In this document: positions 12,301-23,000 of the stretch, in pieces
Numbering within the stretch: position 1 is the first letter of the stretch
Layout of the letters: every line of letters starts with the position of its first letter
DNA from: Dermatophagoides farinae
Lineage: Eukaryota; Arthropoda; Arachnida; Sarcoptiformes; Pyroglyphidae
Direction of reading: 5' to 3'
NCBI RefSeq assembly: GCF_024713945.1
Contig: NC_134678.1
Location: 992,001 to 1,056,000, forward strand
DNA: 64,000 nt
Notes under the pieces: model-generated
Databases searched by the model: none
What the model saw: the letters and a program-made list of their open reading frames with translations, nothing else
Told to the model about the DNA's origin: nothing
Made by a program: the position numbers and the translations under genes

Positions 12301-12667
12301 CAGATTTAGAACGATTCATTCCAACAACAACTATCGGTGATGGCGATGATGATTTATTTAAACTTTTTTGTTGATCAATTGTTGTTGTTGTTGTTGATGA
12401 TTTTAGGGCACTAAACATTGAAAATTTTTCATTATTCGATGATGGCAATGTTGTTGTTGTTGTTGTTGTTGCTGCTGCTGTTGAAGTATATGTCAATGAA
12501 GGTGATGATGATGATGATGATGATTCGGTGGACGACGTATGACGATTGATGATCGATGTTGATTGAATAAGCGCTGACTTTGTATTTCGATTATTATTTT
12601 TAATATTATGAAAATTATTACTATCAATTTTTTTTACATTTGTTTCGGTAAAATTTTCATCCGACAT
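6356..12667 (-). CDS. PHF3-like: PHD / TFIIS-like / SPOC protein, PHF3-DIDO1 family (Drosophila pps-like), 11 exons
   Basis: Minus-strand coding exons are 12667-12164, 12095-12017, 11959-11317, 11253-11153, 11083-9499, 9424-8988, 8926-8163, 8077-7783, 7719-7580, 7511-6758 and 6696-6356. Together they give 1880 residues. All ten introns are 57-85 bp with GT..AG ends and matching phases. Domains in order: a Ser/Thr-rich N-terminus; a basic Lys-rich segment (about 165-210); a C4HC3 PHD finger at about 408-458 ([23 protein letters not shown]); a long Ser/Asn/Gln-rich linker; a TFIIS central-like domain at about 955-1100 ([32 protein letters not shown]); and a SPOC domain at about 1338-1501 starting [15 protein letters not shown] and ending [15 protein letters not shown]. 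This order is diagnostic for PHF3/DIDO1/SPOCD1 and fly pps. In PHF3 the SPOC domain reads Ser2-phosphorylated RNA polymerase II tails and the TFIIS-like domain competes with TFIIS. The C-terminal 380 residues are low complexity. Confidence 0.93.
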
Positions 12668-13835
12668 TTTAATTTATAGATTTGGTCGAGAAATTTGAAA
12701 AAAATTTTTTTTGTTTGTTTGTTTGTCATGTGAAGCAAACGGAAAAAAAACAGCAGAAAATGATTTGGATTTTTTTTTACAACAAATTGATTTAAACAAA
12801 ACAAAAAAAAATGAATGAATGAATGAATGAATTGAAAAGTCAAGTAGCCAAGTAGCAAGGTTTTGTTTATTTATCAGGTCCACACAAGAATAATATTCCG
12901 AATCAAATCCGAATGGAATCATTAAGTTTTTTTTTCTAATGCAAGACCACCAAACAAAAATGGCTGTGTTTTATATATATATATTTCTCTTTAATAACCG
13001 AATATAAAAGAACACGTGTTTTTGTTTCGTCATATACACAATTTTTTTTTGTTTTTACATTTTACACACATAAAATAGACACAAAAAAATTTATGTAGAG
13101 AGAAAGAGAGAGAAAAGCCACAGCAATAATCATGAAATGATGATGAAATTTTTTATGTGTTTGATTAATTCTATAAAATGAAAAAACATTCGAAATGAAA
13201 CAAAAAAAAAATCGGAATAAATAGTGATGATGTTTTTTTTTTCTACACACACAACAACAACAACAACAATGGTGTAGAATATAACATAAAAACGATCGGT
13301 TTTGAATAAACGAAAAAAAAAATCTTGATTTCATAGAATATTTTTTTTTCGATACAAGAATTTTTTTTTTTTTTGTTTGTTCGAATAATAAATTCTTTTC
13401 AGGTTCCTTTTGGTACATTGAATCGATTTGATTTTGATTCCGCCATTTTCACGCTCAATATACATACACACACAAATACATACTCAATACACACACACAC
13501 ACCAAGGAAAAGAAGCACACACACACACACACACAAGTTACTTTCACTCTCTCTTTCTCTTTCACTTTATGATATATTATCCTGTGCTGTCGCCTATAGG
13601 AGAGTCTGTGTGTGTGAAAAAAAAACTCACACACGCGATATTATTTTAACCCAATCATGGCAAATATGGTTGAAATAGACACAAACGAATTTTTTGAATT
13701 AAAACAAACAAAAAAAAAAATTTTAATCAAAAAAAAAAAAAAATGGAAATGGAAATGTTTTTTTCGTATAAACAACAATCGAAATGAAAACAAAACATGT
13801 GCATTGAAAAAAAAATTTAAAGAAAAAAAAATTGG
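12668..13835. other. 5' flank of the PHF3-like gene, microsatellite-rich
   Basis: Contains (ATGA)n at about 12809-12831, a TA run at 12972-12983 that could be TATA-like but has no known position relative to a start site, (CAA)n at about 13250-13269, CA runs at 13489-13534 and several long A/T runs. Open frames here encode only His, Thr, Cys or Lys runs. No gene is supported. Confidence 0.45.
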
Positions 13836-14642
13836 TTAAAATTTCTCTCGTAACCAATCATCAAAATCAGATGATGTTTGTTCTACAGAACTGTCGACAA
13901 TAATCGATGATTGTTTTGCGGTAAATTGATAATCATCGATTATAAAATCATTTAAACATTCTAAATCTAATATAGTGGATTGATTATTATCAATAAAATA
14001 TGATGGTGATTGTGGTGGTGGTGGTGTTCCATTTTCAAAACTTTTCAAATGTTTTGGCGTTGATGGACAATCCGTAAATGTTTTTGAACTCCATTCAATA
14101 ATTCTATTATCAATATCAGATTTATTTGATCTTTTTGATTTTTGTCCATCAATAGATTTGGAGCCTCGTCGTTTATTCGTTTTTTGTTTTCCAATAAATT
14201 TTTCACATTGGTCTTTAAGGTAGACAGTTTTTCCATTAGGATTTTCTTTCGAAATCAAAGATGAATTACTGGATGAAAATGAACATTTTGTTGATGATGA
14301 TGATGATGATTTTGTCGAACAAATTTCATCACGACTTGATATAGATGAAGCTGGTGATGATGGTAGTGATGATAATGAACAAGGACTAGAGGAACTATAT
14401 CCAGAATCGGATACAGGATCATTATTGGATTGTTTTTTACCATTTTTATCCGTTGAATATTGTTGTTTAATGGTGGATAAATATTCTTGAAAAAAACGCA
14501 TTCGAGATTGAATATCATCTTTTGGATTGGATAAATTTTGAAATGGCGGCAATATATGATTATTCGATTTGGGTTTGGGCACCATTTTTCGTTGCTGTTG
14601 TTTTTTTGTTATTTTAACATTTTTGTTTTTCATTTTTACCAT
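13836..14642 (-). CDS. Unidentified Ser-rich, probably nuclear protein, intronless
   Basis: Minus-strand open frame of 268 residues with ATG at 14642. An in-frame stop lies about 15 codons upstream, which supports this start. Family not recognised. The N-terminus is strongly basic (KKQQQRKMVPKPK), followed by a Leu/Pro segment (ILPPFQNL). A DSGYSS sequence at residues 79-84 fits the DSGxxS phosphodegron read by beta-TrCP ubiquitin ligases and sits in a long Ser run. A second basic block (about 150-175) could be a nuclear localisation signal. The C-terminus has TPPPPQSPSY, then an acidic-hydrophobic stretch (ILDLECLNDFIIDDYQF) and the end DDWLREKF. This layout resembles a short-lived transcription regulator with a C-terminal activation region, but that is inference only. 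It starts 23 bp after the stop of the gene at 14666-15394 on the same strand. Confidence 0.65.
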   Translation of the reverse strand: MVKMKNKNVKITKKQQQRKMVPKPKSNNHILPPFQNLSNPKDDIQSRMRFFQEYLSTIKQQYSTDKNGKKQSNNDPVSDSGYSSSSPCSLSSLPSSPASSISSRDEICSTKSSSSSSTKCSFSSSNSSLISKENPNGKTVYLKDQCEKFIGKQKTNKRRGSKSIDGQKSKRSNKSDIDNRIIEWSSKTFTDCPSTPKHLKSFENGTPPPPQSPSYFIDNNQSTILDLECLNDFIIDDYQFTAKQSSIIVDSSVEQTSSDFDDWLREKF

Positions 14643-14665
14643 TGGTTTCGGTTTCGTAGTGGCAA

Positions 14666-15394
14666 TTACAATTTTCTATCTTTTATAGGCAAAAGTCTAT
14701 TTGCAATAAGTTCCATTTTGAAACGTTGATTCTGATTTTTGTCGTTGTTGTTGTCATAAATTTTTTGTCGTTTCTTTTGAATTCTAAAATCTGATGGTAA
14801 ATGAATCAATGATATGTTGTTGTTTGGTTTCGAATCTTGGTCATTATCAATTTGTTCATTTGAATCTAATCGTTCATTTTCTTCGTGTAAATCACCCAAT
14901 TTAAATGGAATATCGATACGAAGAAAGTTTTCAATTTCATTGAAAAGTACGTCAAGTTCTTCTTTGGTTTTTGGATAATTTTTTCTTTCAATTATTGTAA
15001 TGCTATCCAGTCCATCAAGTTTCGGTGGTAAATCAATCTTACATAAATCGTCAATTTTATTGAATAGAACATTCAGTTCATCTTTAGTTTTTGGACATTT
15101 TTTCTCTCTAGGCGGCGATGGTAATATCTTGGTCAATCCATCAAGTTTCGGCGGTAAATCAATTTTGCATAAATCGTCAATTTTATTGAATAAAATATTC
15201 AATTCATCATTAGTTTTTGGACATTTTTTCTCTCTCGGTGGCAGTAATGTTTCATCCAGTCCAACCAATTTAACGGGTAAATCAATAATATTACATAAAT
15301 TGTCGATTTTATTGAATAAAATTTTCAATTCTTTCCCATTGGTTGGACATTTCGTCATCAAACACTCATTAATGATTCGTTTTTTAAAATTCAT
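14666..15394 (-). CDS. Tandem-repeat protein, four ~42-residue units, intronless, unknown function
   Basis: Minus-strand open frame of 242 residues with ATG at 15394. An in-frame TGA lies five codons upstream. Residues 15-170 are four tandem repeats of 41-42 residues, starting at about C16, C58, C100 and Y140. The consensus runs KCPKT-x-DELN-x-LFNKID, then DLCKIDLPPKLDGL, then a linker that ends PPREK in the first two units. Units 2 and 3 are almost identical; unit 4 has lost both cysteines. Each unit would form one amphipathic helix (ELN-x-LFNKIDDLC) and a proline-containing connector. After the repeats comes an acidic Asn/Asp region and a basic tail (RIQKKRQKIY). No signal peptide or membrane segment. 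The family is not recognised. The near-identity of units 2 and 3 at the DNA level suggests recent internal duplication. It may be cotranscribed with the gene 23 bp downstream. Confidence 0.68.
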   Translation of the reverse strand: MNFKKRIINECLMTKCPTNGKELKILFNKIDNLCNIIDLPVKLVGLDETLLPPREKKCPKTNDELNILFNKIDDLCKIDLPPKLDGLTKILPSPPREKKCPKTKDELNVLFNKIDDLCKIDLPPKLDGLDSITIIERKNYPKTKEELDVLFNEIENFLRIDIPFKLGDLHEENERLDSNEQIDNDQDSKPNNNISLIHLPSDFRIQKKRQKIYDNNNDKNQNQRFKMELIANRLLPIKDRKL

Positions 15395-18300
15395 TATGGT
15401 TGATGGTCATTTTGAATATATTTTCTCGGTTTGAATGATCATATATCATATTTTTAAATAAACAAGGAAAAAATTTTGAAATTTTGTCAAAAAAAATTCG
15501 GCAATATTCGGCATGTATGTCTGCAAAAAAAAAACAAACAGACACATGGAGAGATTGTTCATCAAAATAATGACAAGAATTATAGCGGAATAATCAATGC
15601 CATCTTGTGTAGAAGTAAATAAAATTGATTCTAAATTGTTCTCGCTAGATGGCGTTTGTATACTGAATTTTTTTTAATTTGATCCCATTTTTTTTTGTTT
15701 CAAATTCGAACACAACAAAATCAACAAATTCAAAAAAAAAAAAATTGTAAAAAAAAGGTGAAAAAAGGGAGTTTGTTGAGTCCATCGAAATGAAAAATAA
15801 AGTCAAAAAAGTGATTATAATAACCGAACAGAAGAATTGAAAGATTTTCATCAACAACAAACAACAATCAACGTGACATTATTATCATTTATTATTTTTT
15901 TTGTTGTTGAAAATGGAAAATAACGTTTTTTTCAAATTTGAAACTTGATTTTCTTTTCTTTTTTTTTGTGTGTGTGGTCTTTTTTTTCCTGTCGTTGTTG
16001 ATATTGTTGTTGTTGGTATATGGTGGTTAATCGGCTTATCATCATCTGAGCTCGGTTTTTCATTCACTTATTTCATCCACTTTTATTTTTTGACGAAATG
16101 GACCTAATCGCTCTACACATAATAAAGTGTGGCGCCAATAAAAAATAAGGCATCTGTTCCACAAATATATATCTATTATATTATTTACAATGATCCACTT
16201 TCAAGTGTGTGTCTGAAGAACACACACTTGCATTATATTGTGAAAATAAAACACCCCGATTAACTTACGACAACTACGACGATTATGTTTTTATAGTGTG
16301 TCCACCATCACCATCACCACCACCAACCACCACCATAGTACACCACCACACACAACCATCGATTTGACTATAATCGACTATAACCAACAATAACACACAC
16401 ACACACACACAATTGATTTGAAAAAAGAAAACTATCCATCCAAAAGTAAAAATGAATAAGCCTCTCTCAGTTTTTTTTTCTTGGATCAATACGAACACTT
16501 TTAGGCATCAATTACACACAAGTCACAAAGTGTCTTTTGTGATTTCTAAATCTTTTCTTTTTGCCAACAACAACAACACAAAAAAAACTTCCTTTTTTCT
16601 TTCTTGTAGTGGTGTGGTGATGGTTGTTGTTGTTGTTGTTGTTTAAAATCTCATTCTCCATTGTGTTCAATTTGAAAATTGTTGATTATGGCTACAAATG
16701 TAATATATTCATTCATCATTCATTTACTTTGCTGCTTGGTTGGTTGACTGGTCGAGATTGTTCAAGTCAATGAATGTTTTTTTTTCTTAAATTGATTGAA
16801 TGTCACAAATTACAAAGAGAGAGAAAAAAAACTCTGAAAATAAGTCATCAAGATTATATATCAGGAGAGAATAAAAAAAAAATTGGAATCGAAAATAAAA
16901 AATTCCATCATTTTTGAATTTGAAATGCAGAACAAAATACAGACAGAAACAGAAACAGAAAAAAAACAAACAAACAAACAAACAATGAATTGAAAAGCCA
17001 ATTGTTTGTTGCAAAAAGGGAGTGTCTGGTTTTTAATCCATGATTTTTTTTTTGATTTTTTTTTTGATTTACTTTGTGTTTGTTTATTGTTATTTTGTCA
17101 CAATCAAAAAAAAAATTCACTCTATTGAGACGATTGATCACAATCATCGTACATACAAACAAAACAAAACAAAACAGGCTAATTCGATCCTTGAATGTGT
17201 AATTGCTGTGGAAATGGAATCGAATCCAATTTTTTTTATTATTTATTGCCCATTCACTGGCAATTCGAAATCTGAATTGAATTGACGGATTAATTTTTGT
17301 TTTTCTGATTGATTGAAAAAGATTTACTCATCTGGTAAGTCAATGAGCAAAAAATTTTTCATATTTCACATTTAGATTTTTTTTCTGGTGATTTTAACCT
17401 CTCTCTCTTTTCCTGATCAGATTTTTTCCATTCATTCGATGATTGTTTTAACGAAACGAACCGAAACATTCATTTTTTGTTTCTACCATATTCGTCGATT
17501 ATTGTTTTGTTGTTTTGATGGAAATGGGCTGAAATCATAAAGAGAGAGAGAGAGAGAGAGAAAATCGATTTTAAAAAAATTCAAACGTCCGTTATATTCA
17601 TCATTCATCCAGTAATTGTTATTATTATTGTTCGATCAGTGGTTTTTATGATGATGATGATCATCATGATGATTGTTGTATCGTCGAAATTCGATCAATC
17701 GATCGATATATTAGATTTGGATTGGATGGCCAAAATATTATTCATTGTGATTGGAAATGAAACGAAAAACGAAAAACAACAAATTTCAATCTTGAAAACA
17801 ATTTAATTTCAAACATTTTCCATTTGAAGAAGAAAAACGAAAAAGAAAAAGAAAACTTTATCATCATCGTCGTCGTGTTTTTTCCTTTTATTCAATCAAT
17901 AATAATGCAAATTGATTTTTTTCATATCAAAAAAAATTTATTTCATTTCATTTCATTTCCCAGTTTGATATGATTATCATTGATTTTTCTTCTTTCTCTC
18001 TTTCTCTCTCTCTATCCCTGTTCAATACAATTTCGTTTCATTGGTTGTTCTGTGTGCCATAAATGGAAACTATTATTTACAAAGTTTTTTTTTCTCTTTT
18101 CAAACAGCTTTGCAAATCGAATGTCTAAACAACAACAACAACAAAAACGACGCTAAAAAGATGATGATGATGGCCATTATGGATGACGAAAGAGCCAAAC
18201 AAAAAAAAAAATTGGAATGTTTTTTTTTCTTCTGGAACGGAAACAGTGCTCAAACTTAACCACCGGAAAACAGGCTACTTATGGCTGGCAGAAAAAAAAC

Positions 18301-20000
18301 AGTAAAAGCCAAAAAAATGAATGAATGGATGAAAGTTGATCCATCCAGTTAGTTTGGTTTGGTTTGGTTTGGTTTTTTTTCTTCCATTTTCAATTCAATG
18401 AATGTCGCTAGTTTGGTATAGTGGTTGATGAATGATTGAATGAATTTCCTTTTCAGATTTCTATACATGAATGATAATAATGATGATGATGATGATGATG
18501 ATTGAAAATTGAATCAATTTCACAATAAACAAAATTAGCCATCCAATAATAATGATGATGATGATGAAAACAACGATGACAACCGCAACAACAACAACAA
18601 CAACAACCATCAGCAATCAAGAATCTTATAGTTCGAATGAATTGAAAAAAAAAATGTTTTTTGGCTAAATGGCCTGTTTGGACTGTTGTTTTGAATTATG
18701 AAGAGAAAAAAAAAACGATTTATGGATGACTAAGTAGCAAGAAGAAAGAAAAATAGCAGCAGAATCCAAAAATGAAGAAATGGAGCAGAATCATTCAGTC
18801 CAGTAGTTTAGTTCTAGCGAAAAAAAAACGAAAAAGAAAGTCCGGAAGTATTATTGTCAGAAAATAAAACCCTAAACAACAACAACAACAACAACGATGA
18901 TTCTCTGCCCTGATTCATACGATGATGGATATAAATGATAAAAAGAATTTTCGTTATATGTGGATATCACCAATTGTATGATATATGAATGAAATGGTGG
19001 TTAATAGTGAAAAAAAAAGTTTTCATACACAATCAATTCAATGGATGTTTATTTATTAGATGGATGAATGATTCTTTTCATCACAATCTCGACAAATGAT
19101 GACAATCGACGACTACGACGACGACGACGACAATAACATAATTGAGAAATCCTGAAGAATTCTTTTGCAGAAATTAAAATGAATAATAACACAATAATGG
19201 CCATTATCAATGATGATGACAGTAGCTAAAAATGACTATAATATAGTGGTAGCAGCATTAACGACAACAAAAGATTGTTTATTGATTCCATTATGTCCGA
19301 AGAGTAAAAAAAAAATGGTTCCAGAATTTTGGTCGTTTTTTTTAGAAGTTGATTCTGGTCATAAAAATATGATGATGATAATGGTTTTGATTCTGTTCAC
19401 GTTTCATTTCTCTTGTTCCATTATATTGTGTTGTTCATGGCAAACTAAATAATAATTGGTTTAAATTGTCATGTTTAGCCACATACACACACACACACAC
19501 ATCAATAGACAATAATGGCAATGGAATATAAAAACTTACCACAATATCATCATATTCTTAATTCAATATAAACGTATTATAGTTATATTGTTAGTGTCCT
19601 AAAAAATGTTTGGTCCAATGGATTCTTTATTCTTGCAGTTATTCTATAATGATTCCTGTTCATCATCATCATCATCATTATGATTGTGCCTGTGTGTAAG
19701 TGTGTAGGAGGAGTGTGAAACAAATCTGTTTTCATCATCATCATTACAATTTAGTTAAAAATGAAGATGTGAAAGAATAAAAAAAAAGAAAAAAGAATCC
19801 TGAAAGAAAACGACGATGATGATAATTTTTCTTTTTTTTTTCTTGTTGAAAGCAACCCAAAAAAAAAAAAATACCCACTACACACACACATCCATTATTA
19901 TTGTTCCATTAAGGTTTTTTTCTCTCTCTACTTTTAAAACATTTGCATCAAAGCCAAGAAAAAAAAAATAAATAAAAGTTGAATTTAACAATCATCATCA
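15395..20000. other. Gene-poor DNA, first part of the desert upstream of BarH
   Basis: No convincing gene. Content by eye: CA runs at about 16394-16410 and 19484-19501, (CAC)n at about 16301-16348, (CAA)n/(TTG)n at several places, (GA)n at about 17541-17561, (ATG)n/(CAT)n throughout, and (CGA/GAC)n at about 19110-19131. A GGCGCCAATAA motif lies at 16131-16141. An 80-codon open frame at 19210-19452 is more varied in composition than its neighbours and is discussed as a finding. The two open frames around 15885-16067 and 16452-16646 are too repetitive to support. Confidence 0.45.
16131..16141 (+). promoter_or_regulatory. GGCGCCAATAA motif, copy 1
   Basis: One of four exact GCGCCAATAA copies in the window (others at 44139-44148 on minus, 47279-47288, 62453-62462). 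All four lie in the gene deserts. It contains a CCAAT core and an E2F-like GGCGCCAA. The binding factor is unknown. Confidence 0.4.
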
Positions 20001-23000
20001 TCATCATCACTATGACCAGAATCAGGCAACCAAGAGAAAAGAAAAGAAAAGAAACAATTCGAACAAACAAGATCGCTGCTGGAAACACACACACACACAC
20101 ACGCACAGAATCCGAATAAGGAATAAAGTGGAAAATTCTTTTCAATTGTTATTCTTATTGTCCTTGGTGTAAATCGAAATTTACTTTTGAAATGAAAATC
20201 ATTTCGATCATGTTCACTCAATTCATTCACTCAATTCTTTCAATTCATTCATTCATTCATTCATTCAATTTTTTTTGTTCTGGTTTAAGAATCAAAATAA
20301 TAGCCATCAAATTGAGGAATAAATATAAATATATAACATATATATAAAAGCGAATCATAATGGAATCATAACAAGAATAAGTATATATTCCATTTTAATG
20401 TGTCTTGAACACACACACACACACACTCGCACACAATTGATCCATGAAAAAAAAACTAATGCAATATAAATGTCTTCCTGTCTTGTTGTTGTATTTTGAA
20501 TGTCGAGCAAAAAAAACGTACGCACACACACTCAGACATGGAACTTGATGGGTGGAAATAGAAGAACGCAAGAAAGAAAATAGAGAGAGAGAAGTTAATT
20601 TGAATTACAAATTAATTCAATTAATTTTATTCATTCATTCTTGGATGATGATGACGACGATGATTACCATTTTACCATTAATGTGTAAAAGAAATGAATG
20701 AAAAGAATCTCATCATCATCATCATTTTCTTATGGCAATAATTTATTGTGTTTGTTTGTTTGTTTCTATGCTTTCATTTTTTTTTGTTGCTCTCTTTTTT
20801 TTGAAACGTTCGAATCTCATTTTTCTCATTAATATCCCTTAGAAATTCTTAATGAATCAATGAATGTTGATGATGATGATTTCATTATGTTCTACCATTT
20901 CTACAGTTGTTGTTGTTGTTGTTGTTATTTTGTTCCATTAACACTTTTATTTTTTACTTTTATCGAATTGTTTTCCATTTTCCTTGTTCTGTTGTTGTTG
21001 TTGTTGTTATTATCATACATAATACACTTTTTTTTTATCTCGTGTTTCAAAGAATCGATAAAAAATTCTGGATTCGAGTCTGTGTCTTTGTGCATGTGTG
21101 TGTGTTCACCATTAAGCATATGATAATTTTACTCCTTTCAATACAATAAATTGTAACTATGTAACATACGTACACACACACACACATTTGACCAGAATTA
21201 GAATGGCGAAATGTCACCATGTCAAAATTCTTGGTAACATGGATTAAATTCAAGTCAATTTAATTCTTTTTTTGACCATTCAATTGGAAAACAGTAAATC
21301 ACATCATCATCATCATGATCAAAAGAATCGAAATCTAAATCGAATCAATTCACAATACACTAATGTTTTGTGGCAGTAAAATCGATGAATTGAATGATTT
21401 TTTTTTGCCTCCTTCTTGGTTTTCTTTTTCCATCGATTGGACAACAGCAACGATGACAAGAAAACACACACACAGAGAGAGACCGAGAGATTGTTATTGT
21501 TGCATCATTTGAGTCAAAAATAACCGTTATTTGATTAAGAGAGTTCATTGGTTCAATCAACCATTGTGTTTCATTAAATTTGCAATTTCAGTAACAGCAT
21601 GGTGATGGACCAATGAATCAACCAAATTACCTTTAATGGACATTTGGAATAAAATGAAATTTCAACAAAAAAAAAAGATTATCGAAAAAAAATGACAAAT
21701 GATGATGATGATGTGATTTACATTGACCTGTACTGTGTTTTTCTTTTATTCTAACTTTTTAAAGAATTTTTTTCTTCTACATCAAATTCACACTATTGTT
21801 TGCATTCATTGATCAACAGAATATCAGATTTCTGTGAAAAAAAAATTCTTTTTTCGTTTGTTTTTTTACTCAAAAAAAAACTTTTATCACGTTCAATGAA
21901 TTATTGATTTCTATCTCTCTGTGTGCGAGTGTGTGTGTGTTTTTCTAGATTTCAAATTTTTTTTTCCAATTATTCTCCACGTTTGTTCAAATATAGTAGA
22001 TTTATATTCTTGAAACCAGATGAATGAATAAATATTAAGCATCCATTTACTTGGCAGTAGCAGCAGGTTTTTCTATCCATTTTAAAAGTGGCAGATGCGG
22101 TTTTTTTTCGCGGTTTTTGTCTCTCGCTCGAAACACACACACACACACACACATCATTTTTGATTAATCATTTTTTCGAGACTTGAAAAAAAATGTAAAT
22201 ATTTGAAATTGAAAACCACATCCTCAGAATAAAAATTTTGGTTGGTGGTTTTTCGGTTTTTCTGTTTGTTTTTTTTTCGATGTTGATTGATTTTCAATTG
22301 AATTCAGCTGAATGGAAAACACACACACACACACACACACACCCATTTATTAATTGAAAAATAAATGAATTAGGTGGTTAAATGTAACCGAGAAGCGAAT
22401 AACAACAACAACAACAAAACAGCCAAAAAATGAATGAAATACGGCGTCTATAGCAAAAAAAAACGGAAACCGTTATAATGATGATGATGATGATAATAAT
22501 AATTTTGTGGTGTTGTTGTTGTTGTTGTGTGAATACACACAGGATCCTAACACTTTTGTTGTATTATTATCTGTGTATAAGTGTTGTTGTTGTTGTTGTT
22601 GTCTGATGAATACAATCATTCAACAACAACAACAAAAACATTAATGAATCATGGAACGAATTGAACCGAAAATGAACCAATTTTTTTTCAGTTGTTGTTG
22701 TTGTTGCTATTTGATGAAAAAAAACGATTCGTTTTAACTTTCAGTTTGATAACAATATTTCTTTTCTTACTCGGTGTTAAAAAAAAAAAATTTTTATCCT
22801 AAATTATGTATGATGATGGTGATGGCTTGATTCATTTTGTATCATCATCATCATCATGATGATAAAATCAACATCGACATTCAATTCATTTTGGTGGAAA
22901 AAAAATTCGTTTTTTCTCTCTCTCTCTTTCTCTCATTGTTACACGTATTATTGTGTTAGTGGTGATGATGATGGATAAATAAAGTTAGTTAGACATGGTT

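Noticed and set aside
15000-15434. 144-codon plus-strand open frame with a repeated SSFGGKSILHKSSILLN pattern
   Set aside because: It is the antisense of the tandem-repeat gene at 14666-15394. The repeats keep both strands open. The minus frame is longer, covers all repeats and has helix-like periodicity.
15885-16067. 60-codon minus frame
   Set aside because: Thr/Lys/Asn-rich repeat translation with no support.
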